From assembly GCF_900115095.1 (NCBI RefSeq), contig NZ_FOVH01000006.1, positions 372,001 to 436,000 on the forward strand: a stretch of 64,000 nucleotides of DNA. The letters are read 5' to 3'. Position numbers and translations under genes: made by a program. This stretch comes from Actinomadura madurae. Its GTDB lineage: Bacteria > Actinomycetota > Actinomycetes > Streptosporangiales > Streptosporangiaceae. A model generated the notes under the pieces. The model did not search any database and was not told the origin of the DNA. It worked only from the letters and a program-made list of their open reading frames with translations. This document shows, in pieces, positions 33,118-44,111 of the stretch (position 1 is the stretch's first letter; each line of letters starts with the position of its first letter).

Positions 33118-33588
33118 GTGAAGCAGATGGAGGTCGTCGGCGTCCGGGTCGAGATGCCCTCCAATCAGCCGATCGTCCTGTTGAAGGAGACGGAGGGCGA
33201 TCGCTACCTGCCCATCTGGATCGGGGCGGTCGAAGCGACCGCGATCGCCTTCGCCCAGCAGGGGGTGCTGCCCGCCCGGCCCCTCACCCACGACCTGTTC
33301 CGCGACGTGCTCGACGCCCTCAGCGTCCAGCTCCGCACCGTCAACATCACCGACCTGCGCGAGGGGATCTTCTTCGCCGACCTGATCTTCTCCAACGGCG
33401 TCGAGGTCAGCGCCCGCCCGTCCGACTCCATCGCCCTCGCCCTGCGCACCGGGGCCACCATCTTCGCCAGCGAGGACGTGCTGGAGGAGGCCGGCGTGGC
33501 CATCCCCGACGAGCAGGAGGACGAGGTGGAGAAGTTCCGCGAGTTCCTCGACACGATCTCCCCGGAGGACTTCGGCAGGGCCGGCTGA
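33118..33588 (+). CDS. Bifunctional nuclease family protein (DUF151)
   Basis: The 156-residue protein carries the DUF151 core: VLLKETEGDRYLPIWIGAVEATAIAFAQQG is the region near 20-50, followed by LTHDLFRDVLDAL and RPSDSIALALRTGATIFASE near 101-120. Plant members have DNase and RNase activity. The actinobacterial copy corresponds to Rv1829 and its role is unknown. The C-terminus is acidic. It starts at GTG and lies 142 bp after ftsR. Confidence 0.9.
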   Translation: MKQMEVVGVRVEMPSNQPIVLLKETEGDRYLPIWIGAVEATAIAFAQQGVLPARPLTHDLFRDVLDALSVQLRTVNITDLREGIFFADLIFSNGVEVSARPSDSIALALRTGATIFASEDVLEEAGVAIPDEQEDEVEKFREFLDTISPEDFGRAG

Positions 33589-33834
33589 GGCCACCGGGGC
33601 CGGCCGGAGGCGCGCGTCCGCGGGTTTCGCCTGCTCCGGGCGCCGCCGCGGGGTGTGGGGAATGTCACGGTGGAGCCCGGGGTCATGCTCTGGGGTGATT
33701 GGTCGCGCATGGCCCTGGACCTGGCGGTTTTCTTTAGGGGACCATCGGGGTATGGAGTGCGTTGGCGGCGAAGGTGCGCAGTTTGCCCACGTGAAGCCGG
33801 TTCATCCGGGCATGCGACGCGCCGACGGTGAACG

Positions 33835-33863
33835 TTGACCACGCCCTGACCGGCACCTACCGT
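33835..33863 (+). promoter_or_regulatory. Probable promoter of the second MerR gene
   Basis: TTGACC (33835-33840) and TACCGT (33858-33863) are spaced 17 bp apart, a good match to the actinobacterial principal sigma consensus. Transcription would start near 33870, about 70 bases before the GTG. Confidence 0.6.
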
Positions 33864-33887
33864 GCTGGTGGAACACCCGTGGTGTAA

Positions 33888-33909
33888 TTCGTCAAACCCC
33901 CTTGACGAA
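33888..33909. promoter_or_regulatory. Perfect 8-bp inverted repeat in the MerR leader
   Basis: TTCGTCAA and TTGACGAA flank a 6-nt spacer (ACCCCC). The repeat lies just downstream of the expected transcription start and 32 bp before the GTG, a good place for autorepression by the encoded regulator. It could also form a small RNA hairpin. Confidence 0.5.
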
Positions 33910-33941
33910 GCGCCACGGGATGATAGGAGCCGGAGGTCCGC

Positions 33942-34547
33942 GTGGCGGTGAGCAGCGGCGAGGGCAAGGCGACCCCCGAGAGGCATGTCGCGTCCCGGCG
34001 CGCCGGAGAGCAGGGCCTGCTCTTCGACACGCAGGTGTCGGCGCCACCGGAGGATGTCGGCTACCGCGGCCCGACGGCGTGCGCCGCGGCGGGGATCACC
34101 TACCGGCAGCTGGACTACTGGGCCCGCACCAAGCTGGTGGAGCCGGGCGTGCGGTCGGCGCACGGGTCCGGCAGCCAGCGGCTCTACAGCTTCCGCGACA
34201 TCCTCGTCCTGAAGGTCGTGAAGCGGCTCCTGGACACGGGCGTGTCGCTGCAGCAGATCCGCACCGCCGTCACCCACCTGCGCGACCGCGGCGTTCAGGA
34301 CCTCGCGCAGATCACCCTGATGAGCGACGGCGTCAGCGTCTACGAGTGCACCTCCGCCGACGAGGTCGTCGATCTCCTCCAGGGCGGGCAGGGCGTGTTC
34401 GGGATCGCCCTCGGACGGGTGTGGCAGGAGGTGGAGGGCAGCCTGGCCGAACTACCCGGTGAACGCGCCACCGCCGACGAGGCGGACCCTAACGGACACC
34501 CCCACGACGAACTGGCCGACCGCCGGCGCGCCCGCCGGACCGGCTGA
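33942..34547 (+). CDS. MerR family transcriptional regulator (Rv1830-like)
   Basis: The 201-residue protein has a MerR domain starting about residue 40 (YRGPTACAAAGITYRQLDYWARTKLVEP, split by turns, then GSGSQRLYSFRDILVLKVVKRLLD) and a short helical C-terminus. It corresponds by order to Rv1830, a regulator tied to growth in mycobacteria. GTG start with GGAGG 7 bases upstream. The N-terminal 38 residues are disordered and basic. Confidence 0.9.
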   Translation: MAVSSGEGKATPERHVASRRAGEQGLLFDTQVSAPPEDVGYRGPTACAAAGITYRQLDYWARTKLVEPGVRSAHGSGSQRLYSFRDILVLKVVKRLLDTGVSLQQIRTAVTHLRDRGVQDLAQITLMSDGVSVYECTSADEVVDLLQGGQGVFGIALGRVWQEVEGSLAELPGERATADEADPNGHPHDELADRRRARRTG

Positions 34548-34570
34548 CCCCCGGAGCGCCTCGCCGCCCC

Positions 34571-37060
34571 CTAGAGCGCCTCCTTGCGCTGCAGGTAGGC
34601 GAACGCCCCCCAGCCCGGCAGCACCGGCAGCCACAGCGTCAGCAGCCGGTAGAGCAGGACGGCCGACGTCGCCGTCTCCGCCGACAGCCCCGAGATCGTC
34701 AGGGCCAGGGTGAGGGCGCCCTCGACGGCGCCGAGACCGCCCGGCGTCGGCGCCGCCGACCCGACCGCGTTCGCGGTCAGGAACACCAGCACCACCGTCG
34801 TCCACGGCAGCGACCCCCCGAACGCGCGGATCGAGGCGTCCAGGCACAGCGAGAACGCCAGCGTCAGCAGCAGCGTCCCGCCCATCCCGGTGGCGAGCTT
34901 CCGCGGCGACTGCAGGACGTCCACCAGCCGCGGCACGACCCCGGAGAACATGCTCCGCAGCCGGGTCGTGACCACCCGGCGCACCCGCGGGACGGTCATC
35001 GCCAGCCCCGCTAGCAGCCCCAGCACCAGCACCGCGATGACGATCGTCCGGGACGGCGCCAGGTCCTGCGTCGCCTTCGCCGTCGACCCCGTCAGGAACC
35101 CGAACAGCACCAGCAGCAGGATGTGCGTCACCAGTCCGACCAGCTGCGACGCGCCCACGCTCGCGACCGCGAGGGCCGGACGGACGCCCGATCGCTGCAG
35201 GAACCGGGTGTTGACCGCGACGCCGCCCACCGCCGCCGGGGCCACCAGCTTCACGAACGACGCCGCCAGCTGCACCAGCACCGTCCGCCCCAGCGGCAGC
35301 CGCTCCGGGACGAAGCCCGCGAGCATCATCGCGGCCGCGACGTAGGTCAGGGCCGCCCCGCCGAGCGCCGCCGCCGCCCAGTGCCAGCTCGCCGTCGACG
35401 CCAGATGGCCGAGGTCCAGGCTCGCCACCTGCGGGATGACGATGTACGCCGCGACCGACAGCGCCACGATACTGAAGATCGTCCGGGGCCTGAACCGTTC
35501 CAGCCGGGCCGGCGGCGCCTCCGTCTCCGGCTTGAGCCGGACGATCTGCTCCCGGATCCGGGTGAGCAGCTCCCGGTCGTGCCGCAGCGCCGTGCGCGTC
35601 GCACGCGACAGCGCCACCCGCTGCAGCAGCGGCACCGCCGAGCCCAGGGCCTCCTCGCCCAGCACGGCGGCGGCCGTGCGGACCGCCCGCTCAGGCCCGG
35701 TCCGCAGCGCCAGCGTGGTGAGGAGCTGCGCGAGGTCCAGCCGCAGCGCCAGGTCGCCCGCCGCCGTCTCGCCGGACCGCAGGTCCGTGATGTAGGCGAG
35801 GCCGTCCTCGCCGACGAGGACCGCCTCCTCCTGCAGCCGGCGGTGGGCCAGCCGCCCCGCCTGGAGGGAGCGGAACTGCCGCCACACGTCGGTCAGCAGC
35901 TCGTCGGTGATCTCCTCGTCAAGGACGTCCCCGAGCCGCCGCCCCGGCACGTGCTCGTAGGCCAGCAGCGCCGCCTCCGTGCCGACCTCGCACGTCCCGG
36001 CGAGGCGCGGGGTCCGGACGCCGGCGGCGTCCACGGCGTAGGCCATCAGCGACTCCAGTTCCAGGGAGCGGCGCAGCGACCGCAGCGTCCGCCCGGTGGT
36101 GGCGCCGCGCAGGCGCAGCATCCGCCAGATCCGGTAGAGAAGGCCGGCGGTCTGCTGGTCGCGGTCCAGGACGCGGACCTCCAGATCCCAGTCGCCGTGC
36201 GCGCCCCGTCCGAGCGGCACCCGGCCGCCGCGCCCGCCGCCGAGGCCGCCGGCCGGATCGCGGGCGAGGACGACGCCGTAGCGGCGGGACTCCTCGGCTC
36301 CGTCGGCGGGCTCGTCCAGCCGCGCGCCGCGCTTCGGGCGCAGCCCGAGCCGTTCGAGCGCCGCGACGACCGTCCGGCCCGACGGGCGCGGGTTCGGCGT
36401 GCCGACCGCGTACAGGGTGCCGTGCCCGATGGCCCGGCCGAGCGCGTAGGTGGCCGCGAGCGCCGCGACCGACGCGTAGGACGCGGTGAGCCCCGTCAGC
36501 GCCGCCAGACCGATCATCGACCAGGTCGCCGCCTGCCAGCGCGCGCGGCCCGCCATTCCGACCGCGCTGACGAACGCGATCACCGGCGCGATGTCGGTGT
36601 GCACCGGGGCGGTCTCGGTGCCGCCCCAGATCAGCGAGTTCAGCACGCCGCCGGGCCCCGCCCGCACCACGAGGTCGTCCAGGCCCACCGTGATGCCGAA
36701 CGCGATCACGGCGGCGAGCAACGCGATGGCGACCCGTGTCCCGTCCTTGTGGAACAGCCGCTCGACGGCGAACGCGACCGGCACGGCCAGCACCCCGAAG
36801 CTCGACACCAGCGTCGCCAGCGTCAGCAGCAGCCGGGGCGCGTGCGCGGTGCCCTCGGCGATGTCGGTCTGCAGGCCGTGCGTGGTCTGCTGGGCGATCG
36901 AGACCAGGAGCATCACGACGGCCAGCCCCACCACCGACGCCGCGAACCTCATCGCGTCGGAGGGCCGGCGGATCCGGTCCGGCTGCGCGGGCTCGTCGAC
37001 GGGCACGCCGGCCGCCGCGCCCTGCCTCGGCCGCACCGCGCCGCCGCGGGTCTGTGTCAC
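34571..37060 (-). CDS. Large membrane protein: flippase-like (UPF0104/YbhN) with kinase-like middle domain
   Basis: This 829-residue protein has about six N-terminal membrane helices (40-220) and a soluble middle region. That region looks like a degenerate aminoglycoside-phosphotransferase/RIO-type fold (LLAYEHVPGRRLGDVLDEEI near 400, then AHRRLQEEAVLVGEDGLAYI and TDLRSGE near 445). A C-terminal lysylphosphatidylglycerol-synthase-type flippase domain (PF03706, about 530-825) has motifs such as AAVGGVAVNTRFLQRSGV and PTPGGLGAVEGALT. Similar actinobacterial proteins are uncharacterised and may move lipid or isoprenoid-linked sugars. The GTG at 37060 is chosen; an ATG at 36952 is possible. It is divergent from gcvP. 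Confidence 0.8.
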   Translation of the reverse strand: MTQTRGGAVRPRQGAAAGVPVDEPAQPDRIRRPSDAMRFAASVVGLAVVMLLVSIAQQTTHGLQTDIAEGTAHAPRLLLTLATLVSSFGVLAVPVAFAVERLFHKDGTRVAIALLAAVIAFGITVGLDDLVVRAGPGGVLNSLIWGGTETAPVHTDIAPVIAFVSAVGMAGRARWQAATWSMIGLAALTGLTASYASVAALAATYALGRAIGHGTLYAVGTPNPRPSGRTVVAALERLGLRPKRGARLDEPADGAEESRRYGVVLARDPAGGLGGGRGGRVPLGRGAHGDWDLEVRVLDRDQQTAGLLYRIWRMLRLRGATTGRTLRSLRRSLELESLMAYAVDAAGVRTPRLAGTCEVGTEAALLAYEHVPGRRLGDVLDEEITDELLTDVWRQFRSLQAGRLAHRRLQEEAVLVGEDGLAYITDLRSGETAAGDLALRLDLAQLLTTLALRTGPERAVRTAAAVLGEEALGSAVPLLQRVALSRATRTALRHDRELLTRIREQIVRLKPETEAPPARLERFRPRTIFSIVALSVAAYIVIPQVASLDLGHLASTASWHWAAAALGGAALTYVAAAMMLAGFVPERLPLGRTVLVQLAASFVKLVAPAAVGGVAVNTRFLQRSGVRPALAVASVGASQLVGLVTHILLLVLFGFLTGSTAKATQDLAPSRTIVIAVLVLGLLAGLAMTVPRVRRVVTTRLRSMFSGVVPRLVDVLQSPRKLATGMGGTLLLTLAFSLCLDASIRAFGGSLPWTTVVLVFLTANAVGSAAPTPGGLGAVEGALTLALTISGLSAETATSAVLLYRLLTLWLPVLPGWGAFAYLQRKEAL

Positions 37061-37329
37061 GCCGTACCGCCGCCCTGACCGTCCGTCATCGTGATCAGCG
37101 TCCCAGAACCGGCGGCGGGCCGTCGAGCGACGGGCCGCCGGTCCGGCCGCGCGCGTCCACCCCACAGCCCATCTCCGCCCCCGGGCTCGAGCCCGTCCCG
37201 TCCCAGGTGAGTGTGCACAGCGTACTCGGGGGTACCGGGGCGGCGGAGCGGGGCCGCTCCCCTCCGCCACCGGGCGGAACGATCGCGACATCCGGTCTTT
37301 GGGTAGGGTTTCTGGAGGAAATGCCGTCG

Positions 37330-37415
37330 ACCCTGTGCGGGAGAGACCCCACGCCGCCAGCGTGGGGCGCCGAAGGGGCAACCTCCCCGGAACCTCTCAG
37401 GCAAAAGGACCGCGC
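37330..37415 (+). ncRNA. Glycine riboswitch, first aptamer
   Basis: The stretch GTGCGGGAGAGACC, the GCCGAAGGGGCAACC block and AACCTCTCAGGCAAAAGGACC are the conserved parts of a type 1 glycine aptamer. A second aptamer follows about 10 bases later, so binding may be cooperative. Confidence 0.93.
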
Positions 37416-37423
37416 GGGCGAGG

Positions 37424-37527
37424 CACCTCTGGAAAGCAGGCGCCGCTCCCACCGCGGGAGGGCGGCTCACCGAAGGGGAAACCCCGCTGCGCGGGCGAAG
37501 CTCTCAGGTGCCGATGACAGAGGGGGA
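37424..37527 (+). ncRNA. Glycine riboswitch, second aptamer
   Basis: CCTCTGGAAAGCAGGCGCC, CACCGAAGGGGAAACCCC and AAGCTCTCAGGTGCCGATGACAGAGGGGGA form the second glycine aptamer, 64 bases before the gcvP ATG. Riboswitches of this kind turn on gcv genes when glycine is in excess. Confidence 0.93.
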
Positions 37528-37530
37528 GAC

Positions 37531-37559
37531 GGCCGCCGGCCCGGGTGCCGGCGGTGGCC
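37531..37559 (+). terminator. Hairpin between the glycine riboswitch and gcvP
   Basis: GGCCGCCGGC pairs with GCCGGCGGTGGCC around CCGGGT, leaving one bulged T. It has no T-run. It sits directly after the aptamers and 20 bases before the gcvP AGGAGG, so it is the likely expression platform, acting as terminator or by blocking ribosome access. Confidence 0.5.
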
Positions 37560-37590
37560 CTGAGCGACCGCAGCAGCCAGGAGGCTCTCC

Positions 37591-40470
<2,880 letters not shown>

Positions 40471-40563
40471 TCTTGCCGGGCTTTCGAGTGTCGCCGCGGG
40501 ACGCGGCGGGGGGCGGGTCGCTACGCTCGTCGCGGACCCCGACCCCCAGAGGGCAGAAGAGCG

Positions 40564-41697
40564 ATGAGCGAGTCCCCGGATCCGGTATCCGACGACGCGG
40601 TGCGGCTGTGCGAGGAGGCCCGCGACCTCGCCGAGAACGGCGACGCGGTGCGGGCCGCGCTGCTGTTCGAGAAGGTGCTCGCGCTCGGCGACACGCCGTG
40701 CCGGGCCCAGGCCGCGCTCGGCCTCGCGGTCGTCCTCGACGACGCCGGGGAGGTGGAGCGGGCCCGGGAGGCCGACCGGGCCGCCATCGCGACCGCCGAC
40801 CCCGAGTACGGCCCCCGCGCCGCCTACCACCTGGCCCTGACCCACGAGCGTGCCGGCGAGCCGGAGCGGGCGGCGCCGGCGTGGCGGGTCGTGGTCGACT
40901 TCGGCAACCCCGCCTACCTCCCGCCGGCCCATCTCGCGCTGGCCAGGATCGCCGACGACGCCGGCGACTTCGACACGGCGCGCGACCACTGGGAGGCGGT
41001 CATCGGCACCGGTGACGCCGAGTACGGGCCGCCCGCCGCCCACGACCTGGGGCAGCGGCTGCTGGAGCGGGGCGATCCGGCGCGGGCGCAGCGGATCCTC
41101 GCCGCCGGGCTGCGGCTGATCGACCGCGGCGCCGCCCCCTACGCCTACGCCAGGCTCGCGGTCGCGCTCGGCATCTCCTACCTCGACCAGGCGATCGGCG
41201 CGTTCGGCGCGGCGCTGGAGGAGGACCCGTCCGACCCCGAGGTCGGGCCGCTCGCCACCGAGCTGCTCGCGCGGACGCTGCCGCTGCGGGGGCGCGCCGG
41301 CGAGGCGGGCGAGGTGTGGCGGCGCGGCCTCGGCGACCCGGGCGTGGCCGGGCAGGTGCGGGCGCGGCTCCGCCGCGACTTCGGCGACGCCGAGGACGAC
41401 GACGGCGGCTCCGGCGACCTGTGGTGGGAGCCGGTCGTCGAGCAGGCCGTGTCGGACGGGACGCTCCCCGCCCTCACCGGCGAGGCGTTCGGTGCCCTGG
41501 ACCACATGTACGCGCTGCTCGCCGTCCGGTACGCCGACGAGCCGGGGGAGCGCCGCCCGGGGGAGACGCACGAGGTGCTCGGCAAGGCGGTGCGGGTCCC
41601 GAGCGGCTATCCGTGGGGCCCGCTGCTGCACGAGAGCTTCGCCGAGCGGCTCCGCCTGGCCATGGGCACACCCGCCCCGAACTGGCCCGAGGGCTAG
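40564..41697 (+). CDS. Tetratricopeptide-repeat protein
   Basis: The 377-residue protein is built of TPR-like helix pairs of about 36 residues across residues 10-260 (for example ALLFEKVLALGDTPCRAQAALGLA, AYHLALTHERAGEPERAAPAWR, AHLALARIADDAGDFDTARDHW). It has no signal peptide. The C-terminal 110 residues have a different, Trp-containing composition. TPR proteins act as scaffolds; the partner is unknown. Its stop overlaps the stop of the converging oxidase-like gene by 4 bp. Confidence 0.83.
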   Translation: MSESPDPVSDDAVRLCEEARDLAENGDAVRAALLFEKVLALGDTPCRAQAALGLAVVLDDAGEVERAREADRAAIATADPEYGPRAAYHLALTHERAGEPERAAPAWRVVVDFGNPAYLPPAHLALARIADDAGDFDTARDHWEAVIGTGDAEYGPPAAHDLGQRLLERGDPARAQRILAAGLRLIDRGAAPYAYARLAVALGISYLDQAIGAFGAALEEDPSDPEVGPLATELLARTLPLRGRAGEAGEVWRRGLGDPGVAGQVRARLRRDFGDAEDDDGGSGDLWWEPVVEQAVSDGTLPALTGEAFGALDHMYALLAVRYADEPGERRPGETHEVLGKAVRVPSGYPWGPLLHESFAERLRLAMGTPAPNWPEG

Positions 41698-42119
41698 TCG
41701 GAGACGGCGCGCTCGGCGATGACCTTGGTGATGCGGGCGCGGACGAGGTACTCCGACGGGACCGCGTTGCGGCGCCCGAACTCCTCGGCCCGCTCGGGCC
41801 CCATATAGCGGGCGCCGATGGCGGTCGCCCAGCGGAGCGACTCGTCCAGGTCCTCGACGATCTCCGCCTCGGCCTGGATCAGCACGTACGAGTAGGGCGG
41901 GGTCTGGTCGTCCACGCAGATGGAGACGCGGGGGTCGCGGGCGAGGACGCGGCCCTTGACGCTCTGGCCGCTGGTGTTGAACATCAGGGCGTCGCCGTCG
42001 AGGACGAACCAGATCGGCGTGACGTGCGGCGTCCCGTCCTTGCGGGTGACGCCGGCCTTGCCGGTGCGGGTGCCCTCCATCACGAACGCGCGCCATTCGC
42101 CGTCGGTCATCTTCTCCAT
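41694..42119 (-). CDS. PPOX-class F420-dependent / pyridoxamine 5'-phosphate oxidase-like enzyme
   Basis: The 141-residue split-barrel flavin-type protein shows GKAGVTRKDGTPHVTPIWFVLDG (about 20-42), SVKGRVLARDPRVSICVDD near 53-71 and YSYVLIQAEAEIVED near 76-90, typical of the TIGR03618 group that uses F420H2 or FMN. The substrate is unknown. The ATG at 42119 is used; one at 42110 is possible. It is divergent from the small alpha/beta hydrolase gene with only 51 bp between them. Confidence 0.87.
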   Translation of the reverse strand: MEKMTDGEWRAFVMEGTRTGKAGVTRKDGTPHVTPIWFVLDGDALMFNTSGQSVKGRVLARDPRVSICVDDQTPPYSYVLIQAEAEIVEDLDESLRWATAIGARYMGPERAEEFGRRNAVPSEYLVRARITKVIAERAVSD

Positions 42120-42170
42120 GCGCCCAGTCTGCCGCAAAGATCGATCCGGCCGGGGGCTACGGTGGCCCGT

Positions 42171-42788
42171 ATGGAGGTCGCGACGTCGCACGGGCCGGCC
42201 GAGGTGACGGTGGACGAGGTCCCCCGCCCGGAGTTCCTGCTGGTCCTGACGCACGGGTCGAACGGCGGCGTGAACGCCCCCGACCTGCTGGCGGTGCGGG
42301 AGACGGCGCTCGGGCTGGGCGGCGCCGTGGCGCGGGTGACGCAGCCGTTCCGGTTCGCCGGGCGCCGCGCGCCCGGCCCGGTGGCCAAGCAGGACGCCGC
42401 GTGGCTGGAGATCGTCGGGATGCTGCGGGAGCCGTTCGGGGACGTCCCGCTCGTGCAGGGCGGCCGGAGCAACGGCGCGCGGGTGGCGTGCCGGACCGCG
42501 GCGGCGGCCGGGGCCGCCGGCGTGCTGGCGCTGGCGTTCCCGCTGCGCCCGCCGCGCAACCCGGAGAAGACCCGGGTGGACGAGCTCCGCTCGGCGGGGG
42601 TCGAGGTCCTCGTCGTCAACGGCGATCGGGACCCGTTCGGGGTGCCCGACCCCTCGGACGCGGCGCAGGTGACGGTGCTGGCCGGGGAGCGGCACGACCT
42701 GAACCGGGACCCCGGGGCGGTCGGCCGGGCGGTGGAGCCGTGGCTGAGAAGATGGACGGCCCGTCCGGTGCGGACGGGCCGGAGGTAG
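42171..42788 (+). CDS. Small alpha/beta-hydrolase (KANL3/Tex30-like)
   Basis: The 205-residue protein has an alpha/beta-hydrolase core: oxyanion region VLTHGSNGG near residue 26, the nucleophile in QGGRSNGARVA near 99, Asp in VVNGDRDPFG near 145 and His in ERHDLNRD near 178. It belongs to the small dienelactone-hydrolase-like/KANL3-Tex30 group with unknown substrates. Its 3' end contains a terminator hairpin. Confidence 0.82.
   Translation: MEVATSHGPAEVTVDEVPRPEFLLVLTHGSNGGVNAPDLLAVRETALGLGGAVARVTQPFRFAGRRAPGPVAKQDAAWLEIVGMLREPFGDVPLVQGGRSNGARVACRTAAAAGAAGVLALAFPLRPPRNPEKTRVDELRSAGVEVLVVNGDRDPFGVPDPSDAAQVTVLAGERHDLNRDPGAVGRAVEPWLRRWTARPVRTGRR
42757..42781 (+). terminator. Terminator hairpin overlapping the hydrolase stop
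   Basis: CGGCCCGTCC and its complement form a 10-bp stem with the loop GGTGC, inside the last codons of the hydrolase gene. A second hairpin with the same loop follows 11 bases later. Confidence 0.65.
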
Positions 42789-42792
42789 GTCG

Positions 42793-42817
42793 CTCCGGGT
42801 CCGGTGCGGACCCGGAG
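42793..42817. terminator. Second hairpin with the same loop
   Basis: CTCCGGGTCC pairs with 42808-42817 around GGTGC. The 13-base core GTCCGGTGCGGAC is shared with the hairpin at 42757-42781. Together they lie between the convergent hydrolase and DUF5999 genes. Confidence 0.65.
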
Positions 42818-42883
42818 TCGAAGGGCAGGTGGCCGTGCCCCCGAGGATGATCACCCGTTTGAACTAGTCCCCCGTGGGACCGC

Positions 42884-43087
42884 TCAAGCGGCGGACGGCG
42901 CAGGCAGGTCCGTCGGCCGGTGCGGTGCGATGACTCCCCCGTCGGGCAGCAGCTCACCGGTGTCCTCGAAGAGCACGACACCGTTGCACAGAAGGCTCCA
43001 CCCCTGCTCGGGGTGCGAGGCCAGCGTGCGGGCGGCGTCGCGGTCGGGTGCGTCGTGGGAAGGACAGGGCGGCTGGTGCGGGCACAT
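42884..43087 (-). CDS. DUF5999 family small protein
   Basis: This 67-residue protein starts MCPHQPPCPSHDAPDRDAAR and contains HPEQGWSLLCNGVVLFEDTG, which I recognise as the small conserved actinomycete family DUF5999. Three cysteines near residues 2, 8 and 34 could bind metal, but this is not known. GGAGG lies about 7 bases before the ATG. It is divergent from the lut operon across 295 bp. Confidence 0.85.
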   Translation of the reverse strand: MCPHQPPCPSHDAPDRDAARTLASHPEQGWSLLCNGVVLFEDTGELLPDGGVIAPHRPTDLPAPSAA

Positions 43088-43201
43088 CGTGTGCCTCCGG
43101 TCTCAACTACTGGTCGGTCGTGATGCTTTCCTGTATGACGCACCCCAGTGTGATGTGGTTCGCCCCACACCGGCCATAGCCCGTTGGGACGGTTGTCCGT
43201 T

Positions 43202-43215
43202 GGTACCGGAGTACC
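43202..43215. promoter_or_regulatory. Inverted repeat in the DUF5999/lut divergent region
   Basis: GGTAC-CGGA-GTACC is a perfect inverted repeat about 170 bp upstream of lutA, and TACCGGA also occurs twice in tandem across it. FadR-type lactate regulators (LldR/LutR) bind GGT/ACC dyads, so this is a possible operator. Nothing else stands out in the 295-bp gap. Confidence 0.35.
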
Positions 43216-43382
43216 GGACGGCTGTGATCCCTCTCACCCCGAGGTGCCAGGCACAGCACTACCTCCCGCGCGATGACAGGCGGAGAACGACACGCCGCCG
43301 GGGGTCGAAGCCCCTACGATGTTCGGCGGGGAACGGGCTTGCCGGGCGCGTGGGCCAAGCCCCAATGGGGGGAGTGAGGCCG

Positions 43383-44111
43383 GTGAGGGTCGCGCTGTCC
43401 GTCGCGTGCTTCGACGACGCGCTGTTCCCCGGAACCGGCAAGGCCGCCACCGTCCTGCTGGAGCGGCTCGGGCACGAGGTGGTGTTCCCGCCGGGGCAGA
43501 CCTGCTGCGGCCAGATCCACTGGACGGCCGGCTACCACCGCGAGGCCGCCGGCCTGGCCCGCTCCTACGCCGCCGCGTTCGAGGGCTGCGAGGCCGTGGT
43601 CGCCCCGTCCGCGTCGTGCGCCGCGACGGTCCGGCACGCCTACCCGAAGATCGCGCGGGCGGCCCGCGACCCGGCGCTGGCGCGCGCCGCCGAGGGCATC
43701 GCCGTCCACGAGCTGTCGGAGTTCCTGGTGGACGTCCTCGGCGTCACCGACGTCGGCGCCTACTTCCCGCACCGCGTCACCTACCACCCGTCCTGCCAGT
43801 CGATGCGGACGCTCGGCGCCGGCGACCGGCCGCTGCGGCTGCTGCGCGCCGTGTAGGGCCTGGACCTGGTCGAACTGCCCGCCGCGGGAGAGTGCTGCGG
43901 GTTCGGCGGGGCGTTCGCGATGAAGAACGCCGACGTGTCGGTCGCGATGGTGGCCGACAAGGTCAGGCACATCCGGGACACCGGCGCGGACGTGGTCTGC
44001 GCGGTCGACGACGCGTGCCTGGCCCATATCGGCGGCGCGCTGTCGCGGCTGCGGGCCGGCGTCCGGACGATGCACCTGGCCGAGATCCTCGCCGAGACGA
44101 GGCCCCCGTGA
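43383..44111 (+). pseudogene. lutA: lutA, lactate utilization Fe-S protein, interrupted by an in-frame TAG
   Basis: LutA is a CCG-domain subunit of the LutABC lactate oxidase complex. The frame from GTG 43383 (MRVALSVACFDD) stops at TAG 43854-43856 after 157 codons. It then continues in the same frame with GLDLVELPAAGECCGFGGAF to 44111, giving a full-length product of about 241 residues if read through. Both cysteine blocks (QTCCGQIHW and ECCGFGG) are split apart by the stop. One base change (for example GAG to TAG) would explain it. The downstream stop overlaps the lutB GTG, as in an intact operon. A sequencing error cannot be excluded. Confidence 0.82.

Larger units (their letters stand above)
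33589..33941. other. 353-bp gap before the second MerR gene, with promoter and dyad
   Basis: No credible gene is present: the 61-codon open frame at 33653-33838 has Trp/Arg-rich composition unlike its neighbours. The base composition is less GC-rich than coding sequence, and the 3' end holds a promoter and a perfect inverted repeat listed separately. Confidence 0.6.

Noticed and set aside
33653-33838. A 61-codon open frame in the gap before the second MerR gene
   Set aside because: It lacks a ribosome-binding site, has atypical Trp- and Arg-rich composition and runs into the promoter region.
43854-43856. Recoding of the lutA TAG (pyrrolysine or programmed readthrough)
   Set aside because: No pylT-like tRNA or insertion element is seen, and other genes (for example those ending at 18807 and 42788) use TAG as an ordinary stop.
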